This document shows, piece by piece, positions 55,384 to 64,000 of a stretch of DNA of 64,000 nucleotides (the first letter of the stretch is position 1; every line of letters starts with the position of its first letter). Below the pieces are notes generated by a model, which saw only the letters and a program-made list of their open reading frames with translations, had not been told where the DNA came from and ran no database searches. The position numbers and the translations under genes are program-made. The stretch lies in contig CM055099.1 in the NCBI GenBank assembly GCA_029204225.1, forward strand, positions 61,845,753-61,909,752, given 5' to 3'. Source of the stretch: Diphasiastrum complanatum (Eukaryota; Streptophyta; Lycopodiopsida; Lycopodiales; Lycopodiaceae).

Positions 55384-55749
55384 CTACGGATCCTCCATAG
55401 ACTCCTTGCCCTCGTCAGGTGCATTGTTCTGTCGCTCTCGCTCTGCCTCTTGGTTAGCCCGAGCTGCCTTCTGGTTAGCCCGACGACGGGCAGCCCTTTC
55501 CCTGACCATGATGAGCTGCCGTCGTGTGAAGTTCATTTCGATCTGCTCATCCTAATCCAGCTCGATAGCGGGGGTGGGGGCCACGGCGGGGGCTGGGTGA
55601 TCCGACTCTGGATTTCTCTGCCGAGCCTGTCACAACATCTCTGCAATGTCTGCCTCTTGCTTCCGATGCCTTTCGTTGTGCCTTCGGACATCTTCCTCGA
55701 GCTTCCTCCTGGCTTCACCCTCAGGCCTTGGTGGTATGTGCTCTGCCAT
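55384..55749 (-). pseudogene. hAT-A small gene (A6), two stops
   Basis: Minus strand, ATG at 55749: MAEHIPPRPEGEARRKLEED, RRHNERHRKQEADIAEML, then TGA in place of an Arg codon, and a TAG in VELD*DEQI. The full length is in one frame to the TAG at 55384-55386, without frameshift. Diverged from the A5 version but with the same layout, which supports selection on the protein in the family's past. Confidence 0.7.
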
Positions 55750-56255
55750 CTCATGACACCCTGTTTCTCGAACTGGCTCTCACAGCCTGTCACAATGCCT
55801 CTCACAGCCTCTCACGGCCTCGTGAGTGCCTATTTAACCCCACAGCCTGTTCCCCCATGTGCAGCTGTTGATGATCCCTCCATGTGCCCTTGTACCTGTC
55901 CCCATTTGTTGCTCCCCCACGTGCTGTACTCTCATTGGCCCCATGGCCTGCTCCCCCACAGTGCCCATGTGCTACTGTACCTGCCCCATGTATTGCTCCC
56001 CCACATGTTGCACTCCGATTGGGTCCGTGGTCTGCTCCCCCACAGTGCCCCCTGTACAGTCCCCCCTTTTTTCTAAACCCTGACACTTTTTTTTTTCAAA
56101 TTTTTTTATCCTAAATTACCCTAGTAAAAGGGGTTTTTAATTGAAAAAAAAATAATAAAAAATATTATTATTATGGTGCCGCCCTGGTACCGCGGGTCTG
56201 AGGGCGGCACCATAATGGCGGTACCATGGGGTATTATGATATATATATATATATA

Positions 56256-56478
56256 TCTAAGGAAGCGGATGGCGGACGTTGTCCGGTTGTTTTTTTTTTT
56301 TTTCTTTTTAAATTTTTTTAAAAAAAAAATTCAAAAAATGGCGTCCGGACCCTCGGACGCATCTTTTTTTTTTTTTGTTTTATTCTTTTAAATAAAAAAA
56401 AAATTGGATGCGTCCGACGCGTCCGGGTCCGGACGCCGGACGCGGACGCGGGCAATCCGGCCCTGACCCTCATCCCTG
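56256..56478 (+). mobile_element. hAT-like MITE (copy 2)
   Basis: 223 bp, TAAGGAAGCGG to CATCCCTG, same ends and same GGACGCGGACGCGGGCAATCCGGCCC block as copy 1 at 5765-5975. (TA)n on both sides. It sits between the right ends of A6 and A7, inside what was one TA tract. Confidence 0.75.
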
Positions 56479-56500
56479 ATATATATATATATATATATAT

Positions 56501-57180
56501 CATAGTGTCCCTTGGTACCGCTGGTATGGTACCGCCGGTACCATAACAGTGATACCGCCAGTACGGTACCGCCCTGGGATCCGCGGTACCATTTTTTAAT
56601 ATTTTTTTTTGATATTTTTAATATTTAATTATTGCCTTTTACCTACTTTGCAAAATAGGTTAAAAAAATGGAAAAAAAAGGGTTCTGGGTGTAAAAAAGG
56701 AGGGTACAGTACATGGTGCAGGGGACAGGTGCAACAACACATGGGCACTGTGGGTGAGCAGACCATGGGGCCAATGAGAGAGCAACACAGGGGGGCAGGT
56801 ACAGAGGTACATGGAGGGATGATGGGGATGCACATGGTCGATTAGGCTGTGGGGATAAATAGGCACGCACAATGCCATTGTGAGAGGCATTTTCAGAGGC
56901 TGTGAGAGAGCCAGTGATAGCCAGTGAGAGAGCCAGCGAGAGGCAGTGACAGGCTGTGAGAGGCTGTTTGAGAGCCAGGGTGCTGTGAGAGGGTGTTCGA
57001 GGACCAGGGTGCTGTGAGGAGAAGGTCGATCGAGATGGCAGAGCGCATACCATCGAAGGCAGAGGGCGAAGCCAGGAGGAAGCTTGAGGAAGATATCCGA
57101 AGGCACAACGAGAGACATCGGAAGCAAGAGGCAGACATTGCAGAGATGCTGCGACAGACTCGGCAGAGACACCCAGAGTT
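56501..57180 (-). mobile_element. hAT-A copy A7, right-end fragment
   Basis: Right end CATAGTGTCCCTTGG at 56501, subterminal repeats, one tandem unit (about 56735-56815), TATA-like GGATAAATAGGCAC (56857) and the first half of the small gene. Similarity stops at about 57180. Confidence 0.8.
57035..57180 (+). pseudogene. hAT-A small gene (A7), 3'-truncated
   Basis: MAERIPSKAEGEARRKLEED...RRHNERHRKQEADIAEMLRQTRQRHPE, then unrelated sequence. 48 codons, no mutation before the break. Confidence 0.7.
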
Positions 57181-58709
57181 GCAGATCCCCGATCGTACAT
57201 GCATGGTACCTTCGACTTGCAATCCGAATTGATGCTGAGTTTTTGAGGTTAGCTTGCCCTCGCGAGGCTGCGACCTTTGTCCCTCGTAACATGATATAAG
57301 AATGCGGGTTAGGATTTTGTGGATCATATTATTTAATTTTGAATTATTATTCACTAAAACTTTGTTTTTTTGCTTTTTCTTGATATTATTTTACAGGAAA
57401 TCTCTTATATGTATATGCATATCTCATGTACACGCACATAGTTCCTTGAAGTTCATGATTAGCTCGTTTTGAATGTTGTTTCATTTAATGTGTGAGGAAG
57501 CCCCATTCGTCAATTGAAACATACTTCTAACTGTGTTAATTACTTAACTGATTATTATTTTGACTGTCCAAAACATGATAAAACATGGTGGGCCTGAAAT
57601 GTTCATGTGTGTATGGGTGCGTGTGCACCACAATCACTTGTTTATGTTTTTGGATCCTTCATACCGTGTTTCAAATGATGTTCAAAACATAAATAAAAAA
57701 TAAAGGATATGCTAAAAATAATCCCTGAAAAAAGTATTTGGAAAAAAAAGCATCTTACTTTGAATGCTAAGAAAGTACAACACCTAGACAAGTACATATA
57801 TACATTCTTACATATTCACTTATACATGCATGCATGCAAAAAATATATCAATACATACATATATAGACAAAATCTGCTTCAAAAGTATGCAATGTATTTT
57901 GCTTGTAACACTCTAGGTTTGAACGCAAATTACAAGCCTTTAACCAAGGCTTGTATTGAGAAATTGGTCATGTTCTATTGTCCTTAGATGTTAATTACGT
58001 GTATTTTACTTGTTGCCAGGTTATGGAAGTTCCCTTTGTCATGCTTGTGTGAAATAGAGCAAGCTCTATCAAGTGTTCCAAACGTGCAGGTAACTACATC
58101 TTCAACTTATAACTTGTGTGAAGATCTTTGAGTTGTTGATATTCAGTAAGTTTTGCAATGTTACTAACTTCACTTATTTCAAATAAGCCATTTAGGGGTG
58201 GTGAAATAATAAACATCAATGAAAGTGATATGAATCATTTGTATTATACATACTTTTGAAACCTTTGAGAAGTTGACGAGTGTTTTCATCCTATGGTATG
58301 ACCTTTGTTTGCTAGTTTTCTTGGGGCATAAGCAATTTTGATTGTTATACATTAATTTGAATAATTTGTGTGTTCATTTTGTCTATGTGGAATGTAATGT
58401 TTTTGCAAGGTTGATTTGCTATATTTGTATCGAACTATTGTTTAAGCAAGTACACTTTTCATTGTTTTATTAATTTAATGTTTTGACATTAAGTTATGGA
58501 CTCTCTAATGTAGAATTAGTAGAAGAGCACTTCAAAATAAAGTCATTTGCTTAACATTTCTTTTAGTAATATGATAGCCTTTCATAAGCAATTTTTACAT
58601 CCGTTAGAATCTTTATAAACTCCTCCTTATGTTTTAGTATAGGATTCCTCTCAAAGCTATTACAAACTCTTGGAGATTACCATTTTTTGAACCGTCATTG
58701 TTTCATAAA
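57181..58709. other. Unassigned AT-rich DNA with one possible exon
   Basis: No transposon motifs. Possible exon at 58020-58089. Open frames elsewhere are AT-rich and featureless. Confidence 0.4.
58020..58089 (+). CDS. Possible short host-gene exon, unidentified
   Basis: 70 nt between CTTGTTGCCAG and GTGCAG/GTAACT. The open frame reads LWKFPLSCLCEIEQALSS then VPNVQ. Good splice consensus and protein-like composition in AT-rich surroundings are the only support. It may belong to the same large-intron gene as 40627-40985; that is inference. Confidence 0.3.
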
Positions 58710-59096
58710 TGTGTACAATGATCGGGATGTTGACCACAGCCAGTCACATATTACACTTTTCTTTCAGAAAGGAGTTAGGGAGGATACTTCGGACAGTGAG
58801 ATTGACATTCCAGCTCGATGACCGAAGCTCTAGCATCTTCTATTCTATTCTATTCTTTGTCAAAATGGTGACCCCATGATCCCTGGTAATTACCGCACTA
58901 TCATAATTGGGCATGTTCTCACGAAGTATATGGCACCATCCTTCAGTCTGCAGTTAGTACGGAGGTAGAGTCTAGGAGATTGCATGCACCAGGTCATGCA
59001 GGGTTCCGTGCCCACTATTCCACCACTGATCATATCTTCACCCTTCGAGCTCTTATCGAGGAAGCTAAGCACAAGAGGGAAAAGGCTTACTGTTAG
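58710..59096 (+). pseudogene. Scrambled LINE fragments
   Basis: 58710-58820 encodes DVDHSQSHITLFFQKGVRED.SDSEIDIPAR, matching the C-terminal end of the LINE ORF2 in L1 (VSEDEIDIPTR). A (TTCTA)n run (58834-58857) follows, then 58858-59096 matches an internal RT region of L2 (NGDPMIPGNYRTIIIGHVLTK...), out of order, with frameshifts and a TAG. So two pieces in wrong order: RT internal segment after the C-terminal end. Confidence 0.7.
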
Positions 59097-59289
59097 TTTC
59101 CTAGCATCAAGGCTAAAGCTTCACTGCTAAAAAATATCTATGCTTGTCGAGAACGTGTGGAACATCATGCTAATGTTTTGAAGTTGTCTTCTATGGGAGA
59201 TGCATCATGAGAATGCCCTTCCTCTCTTTCTAGGTGATTTTATGTTCTCTTGAATTGTAACAATGGAATGGATATCTGATGATTTAGGC
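59097..59289. other. Short unassigned segment
   Basis: Between LINE pieces. A plus-strand frame (SIKAKASLLKNIYACRERVEHH) looks protein-like but has no recognised family. Confidence 0.35.
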
Positions 59290-60525
59290 ATGTTATTGCC
59301 CTGGCAACAAAAGAGAAGATCTCAAAGAGAACATCTCTCGTAATAGCAAACCAACACATCTCGCATCTAGATAGGCAAAGAAGGAACCAAGTGTGAGTGG
59401 AATGTTCCGATAGAGACAATGGTATCTGCCTCTGATCTCATAGTAAGCTGGGCATCTGAAAATAAAGTGAAACTCATCCTCAACCTCCTGTAGTGTACAA
59501 CACCGATAGATCCGTAAGGGTCGTGGCGTGTCTGTGTATCTGCCTGTCTCAATAGCGAGCTGATGAGAAGAGACCCGAAGCTGACCAATGTGGTAGTGCA
59601 GGCTAAAAGACAACACCTGAGAGAGATAACTCGGTCTGACGGAAAGCCCTGCAACATCAAGGTGTAGAAAGTGAATGTGATAGAACTGAAGCTTAACCCG
59701 TGATGGATCCAGGTGAGACCAGACAGTGTGTATGTATGCTCTGTAGATATGTCGACGAATGAACGCATGAGTCCCATTTGGGAGGTCAGACGTAGATAAT
59801 CGCCAGCTATGTAGAAAGTCCGAAACATATTGAAACTATGAGGACTTGGCCCGTTGCCCGGCCAAAGTGCGAGAAGATGTAAAAGCCGCTACCACGTATC
59901 TGGAAGAATCAAGCTCTGAGACTCTGTGAATGAATGTGATGATCCTGAGAATAGCCTCTATAATCAGTGGAGGAGAAGCAAACTCTGCCAAAATAATCGC
60001 ATGAGGAACTGATTGCTTGGCCTGAATCATCCGGCTAAGCATGTGAATCTGCAAACGCGAGATGTCACTCCAAGTGTCTCTAGATAAGCCTGGACACCAT
60101 ATCTCTGCTGAATACAGTGCAATTGGAGAAACAGTCGAAGAGAAAAGGCGACAGCATATAACAGGGTCATGCACGTAATAAGTAGAGGAAAACCTCTCCA
60201 TTTGAACAAGAGCAGAGTGCTCCTTGCGGACCCTAGCCAATGCAGCTGGTCTACAAGAAAGCAATGGACCAGAGAAGAGAACACCCAGGTATGTGTAAGA
60301 CGCCACTATCTCTAGAAGCTGTCCATTATAATAGAACATAGTGTCTCTCATATGCTGTCTGTTGGTGCTAAACACCATAACCTTAGGCTTAACAATGTTC
60401 ACCATCAGCCCCCATATCTGACAGAAAGTATACAAGGCATCTAGATGTCGTTGAAGTCCTGTAGCCGAACTAGATAATAGAACCACATCATCTGCATAAA
60501 GAAGAATATGGATAACAATATTTGC
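59290..60525 (-). mobile_element. LINE L4, minus strand, 3' part of ORF2
   Basis: From the YADD block (IHILLYADDVVLLSSSATGLQ, near 60510) to the C-terminal finger (EVEDEFHFIFRCPAYYEIRGRYHCLYR) and LLREMFSLRSS near 59300. Two frames (60525-59836 and 59828-59293) are joined by frameshifts. Its 3' hairpin terminus is missing. The upstream side ends abruptly in the (AG)n tail of L5, so L5 inserted here; the rest of L4 should lie beyond L5, outside the window. Confidence 0.8.
59836..60525 (-). pseudogene. LINE L4 RT/thumb segment
   Basis: YADDVVLLS (catalytic Asp pair present), then the region missing from L2: HLDALYTFCQIWGLMVNIVK, KVMVFSTNRQ, YLGVLFSGPLL, ALARVRKEHSALVQ, ALYSAEIWCPGLS. Open for about 230 codons. 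This segment shows what the RT thumb/connection should look like in this LINE family. It reads into (AG)n as SLSLSL, which is not part of the protein. Confidence 0.8.
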
Positions 60526-60680
<155 letters not shown>

Positions 60681-61000
60681 TATTAATGTCTGTTGGGTGC
60701 CCAAGGATACATAAGACAGAAGAAATAAGTACATATCTCGTAGGAACACTGTCCATGTCGGACAACATAAAAATCTAGTCATAAAAAAAGAAAAACATAT
60801 AAGAGCTTAACCTCCAGCCCTAAAGAGGGTACATGTGCAAGAGCTTAACCACCTGCTCTGCTGAGGAAGTAAAAAGGAAGAATAAAATATCAATCTTGGA
60901 AAAAACGTCTGATACCCATAGAAGCTGTGATCCGTGGTTGGTGTTGAGGAGCTTTGGTAGCTTTGGAGGCTCGTGTAAATCTGGCAGGAGGTGGTGGCTT

Positions 61001-61174
61001 AATGCGTTGGGCCTTCGCCCTCACTGGTATGACTGCCTCGTCATTTGATAGGTCATCGTGCTTAGGCCTATGAAAGAAGCTAGTGTTAATGCGTTGGGCC
61101 TTCGCCCTCACTGGTATGACTGCCTCATCATTTGATAGGTCATCGTGCTCAGGCCTATGAAAGAAGCTAGTGAT
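61001..61174 (-). repeat. 87-bp tandem duplication in LINE L5 ORF2 tail
   Basis: Two copies of 87 bp (29 codons, frame kept) encoding TSFFHRPEHDDLSNDEAV then IPVRAKAQRI; only a few differences between copies, so a recent event. Confidence 0.85.
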
Positions 61175-62148
61175 AAGAGGCTGGCCATAATCAGTAGTAT
61201 CCTTCGAAGGTGTCAAAGAGGCTCTCAACTTAAGCATCTCTCGTAGTAAAAGGCAACACGTCTGGGATCCTAATACTCCAAGAAGGTACTGAGGGTAATG
61301 GGGGTGTCCCGATATAAACAATGATATCGACCACGTATCTCATAGTATGTAGGGCATGTGAAGATAAAATGGAACCATCCTCCACTACACCCAATGTGCA
61401 TAACTGACAGATCCGATGCTCTCTCGAAATGCCTGAATATCTGCCTGTCTCAATAGCAAGCTGGTGCGAAGAGACTCGTAGCTGTCCCAACCTATACCGG
61501 AGCCCAAAAGAAAGAGGAAGAGATAGATATAAAGGTCTAATAGGAAGTCCTAGACTGTCTCTACGTAAGATATGTGCGCCATAAAAGATAAGCTTGACCC
61601 TGTCATGATCAGGACGATCCCATAGTATGTGGCAATAGCTACGATACAACTGCTATCTGATAAATGCATGAGTTCCCTGTGGGAGATCCAGCATCGAGAA
61701 GCTCCATGCCTGGAAGAAGGTAGCCACATCACCATACCAGGAAGATCTAGCCTGCTGTCCAGCTATAGCTCGAGAAGAGGTAAGTGTTGCCATCGCGTAT
61801 CTATGAGTATCCATGGTCTCAAGTCGATGTAGAAAGGTAACAATCTGAAACAAAGCCTCTACCACCATGGGAAGTGAAGCGAATTCTGCCAAAAGGATCT
61901 CATGAGGAACTGATGGCTTCGCACGAATCATCCTCCCTAACATGGTGATCTGTAGGCGAGTGATATCTCTCCAAGTACCCTGAGATGATCCTGGGCACTA
62001 GACCTCCGCCGAGTGCATAGCCTTTGGCAAGACCGCGGTAGAGAAAAGGTGGTCTCTAGAAGTAGGATCATGAATATGGTAAGTTAGTACACACTCTCTC
62101 TCCATATGTAGCAAGGCAGCATGCCCCTTACGCAGGCGAGATAGAGCA

Positions 62149-62216
62149 GTAGAGCGGAAAGTGAGTAAGGGACCGATGAATAGTAGAGCGGAAAGTGAGT
62201 AAGGGACCGATGAATA
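62149..62216 (-). repeat. 34-bp tandem duplication in LINE L5
   Basis: AGTAGAGCGGAAAGTGAGTA (then AGGGACCGATGAAT) occurs twice in a row with no visible difference. 34 is not a multiple of three, so it shifts the ORF2 frame. Confidence 0.85.
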
Positions 62217-64000
62217 GTACATAGGTGTATGAGGTAACAATCTCCAGCGGTTGTCCATCATAATAGAATGTGTCATCTCTCATATGCTACCGGTTAGTGT
62301 TAAACACCATGACCTTGGTCTTAGCAATATTCACGATCAGGCCCCACACTAAGCAAAAGCCATAGAGAGCATCAAGATGTCGCTGTAACCCAGAGGTTGA
62401 AGAGGATAGCAATGCCACATCGTCCGCATACAGTAGGATAGAAATAATAACATCAGCAAGTGGACATCCATCACCACCCTCCTCCTTGATGATCCGCTCT
62501 AGATCATCAATGTACAATGCAAAAAGAGTGGGAGAGAGTGGACATCCCTGCTTGACCCCAACTGTGCTTTGGATAAAAGACGACCAACTGTTGCCATCTC
62601 TGAAGCGTGCTAATACCCTCTCATATAAGGTGCTGATAGTCATGATGATATCTTGTGAAAAACCAAGTGAGGATAAGCGCTGAAGTAGCAGGTGCCGTGG
62701 AACTGAATCAAAGGCCTTGCGGAAATCCACAAAGCAGCACTATACTCTCCGTCTCTGATGTCGAGCTTCATCTATGATGCACCGTAGGACAAATGCATGA
62801 TCAATAGTAGAATATCCGGGTTTGAAGCCATCCTGTCCAAGAGCAAATAACTCGTCTGACTCCACCTGGGATCATTTGGTCAGAGGTGAAAAGAGAGAAT
62901 GTAGCGGGTCAAGTGATAGGGGTGGGGGCGGCATCTGTAGTGTATAAGCGAGTAGCATATTCCACCCAAGAGTTGATATCAATGGGTGAAATTAAAGAAG
63001 ACTTCTTAAAAAAGAGTTTCTAGAAAAGAGAGGAGGAAGAGAAAAGGGATTCTATAAGCTTCTGACCATCTCTTGTTAGATAGGCTTTTTTCGTTTTATT
63101 GACTACATGACGATACTGCTTCTGTACTTGCACCAATAGATTGGGGGAGTGATGCATGGCCAATACCACCTGTTTATGTAAGGTGTGGCAATCAGGTCAT
63201 ACCATCAGTTATAGGTCTTTCGGTGAGTGGAATATGTCTTATGGGGAAAGGCCTGGGTGGCGGCTTGTTTGAGGGAATGTGACAAGAAGCTAGCTTGTTG
63301 CTCAATAGAAGAGGAGAAGGGAAAATCTTCCAAAAGAGTGTTGAGCGTGAGGGTGTATTGTGGGATGAGCTGTGCACGAAAAGAAACACTAGGCTTAGCG
63401 GTCTTGGGTCTAGTGGTTGGAAGGGGTGAAGTCTGACCAACAGAGAGTAAGAGCAGCGAATGATCAGCTAAGGTGGGAGAGAGAATGGTAAAGTTATGAA
63501 TAAGAGGAATCAAGGCTGGCGAGCCAATGAAGTAGTCCACCACACTATGCCCACCTTCATGGGGATGACAAGTGAAAGCTGCTGAATCTGGCCACTACGA
63601 TAAACCATTCAGAATAACCAAGGAATGTGCCTTAGTAATCCTGAGTAGCTGCTCACCAAATGTTGTAGAAGGGGTAGCCCCATCATGAGAAGTTCGCTCA
63701 AGACCTGTATCCAAAATATGAAGCTGGAGATAATCCGTGACTGCATGAAATTCCGTCTGTTTGGTGGCCGTGCGTGCGTTAAAGTCCCCCGCTAAAATTA
63801 CATATCCCCTGAGAGAAAAGATGGCAATATCCTCTGACAAAACCTGAAAAGGGTCTCCACCATAGTCTGCAAATGTCGAGGTCTGAGGAGCAATATAACA
63901 TACTGCCAAGAAGATATCTCTGGCCAAACCTAAAGAATGCCCAACTAATTGTAGCCATATAAAACGTGCATACGGGTCTTGCTTAACCATCTTAAGAGTA

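Larger units (their letters stand above)
52057..56238 (+). mobile_element. hAT-A copy A6, internal deletion, carries a solo LTR
   Basis: Left end CATAGGTATCACGG at 52057, right end ...GGTATTATG at 56238 before (TA)n. Sequence is more diverged from A1-A5 than they are from each other (for example MVHSNLADLWGEVD at the start). Exon 1 joins exon 4 at about 53225 with everything between deleted, and a solo LTR interrupts exon 4. The right arm resembles A3 rather than A2/A4/A5. Confidence 0.85.
60890..63990 (-). pseudogene. LINE L5 ORF2: endonuclease, RT, C-terminal finger
   Basis: Endonuclease (63990-63205): VILAGDFNAR, GEQLLRITKAHSLVILNGLS, a TAG where others have Cys-Trp, GGHSVVDYFIGSP, LADHSLLLLS. 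RT core (62730-62287): FRKAFDSVPRHLL, GVKQGCPLSPTLFALYIDDLE, ILLYADDVALLS, KVMVFNTNR, all key residues present. Between 62740 and 63205 sequence is deleted or degraded. Downstream frames (62276-61998, 61943-61653, 61649-61230, 61321-60890) carry the thumb, the finger (CQLC..., with the His/Cys part shifted) and the tail with a 29-residue tandem repeat. Inactive owing to stops and frameshifts, but the RT core is the best preserved in the window. Confidence 0.82.
60681..64000 (-). mobile_element. LINE L5, minus strand, continues past window end
   Basis: 3' terminus AGACATTAATA (60681-60691), 5-nt spacer, hairpin (60697-60710), 3' UTR, then ORF2 from C-terminus back into the endonuclease at 63990. 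It inserted into L4, so it is the younger of the two. Tandem duplications: 87 bp at 61001-61174 and 34 bp at 62149-62216. Confidence 0.85.

Overview
This is a gene-poor, retrotransposon- and transposon-saturated stretch of a plant nuclear genome. Evidence: GT-AG split hAT transposase genes with BED and DUF659-type domains, Ty3/gypsy elements of plant type with an initiator-Met primer site, L1-type LINEs, long (TA)n/(AG)n/(CA)n microsatellites, and CCCTAAA-type telomere-like repeats. A large-genome non-seed plant (fern or lycophyte) would fit, but that is a guess; the sequence does not name the species. No rRNA, confident tRNA, CRISPR or bacterial feature was seen.

Layout. 1-1203: 3' end of a decayed gypsy element with its LTR. 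2930-5627: LINE on the minus strand. 5765-5975: small hAT-like MITE. 6015-10031: hAT-A copy A1, whose last exon is cut by a gypsy element (10032-14710) that has lost its 3' half. 14902-20106: hAT-A copy A2 (minus), fused to a gypsy integrase fragment (20109-20645). 20646-23400: AT-rich non-TE-like DNA with one possible exon. 23401-26018: hAT-D, interrupted by LINE L2 (26018-30110). 30120-30585: microsatellite complex. 30850-37486: the only end-to-end hAT-A copy, A3 (minus). 37500-43000: mostly unassigned, with two possible host exons, a 24-bp-stem hairpin and a possible hAT-D right end. 43000-43330: Ty1/copia trace. 43561-44990: hAT-C deletion derivative. 45014-56238: three hAT-A copies (A4 minus, A5 plus, A6 plus) end to end across (TA)n tracts; A6 carries a solo LTR. 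56256-56478: second MITE. 56501-57180: A7 fragment. 57180-58700: unassigned with one possible exon. 58710-64000: LINE fragments and two nested LINEs.

The most interesting system is hAT-A. It carries two convergent genes: a four-exon transposase of about 1330 aa (BED finger, DUF659 core, hAT dimerisation domain, then a long acidic/proline tail ending in two AT-hooks), and a small gene of about 122 codons for a highly charged, probably helical protein that I cannot place in a known family. Its ends hold clusters of CG-centred palindromes (GGTACCGCGGTACC type), and almost every end lies in a (TA)n tract. Two shortened copies fuse the DNA-binding N-terminus to the AT-hook tail and drop the catalytic core. 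None of the seven copies here is fully intact. A second notable signal is a 14-nt hairpin, with a constant 5-nt spacer and a constant AGACATTAATA terminus, at all four LINE 3' ends.
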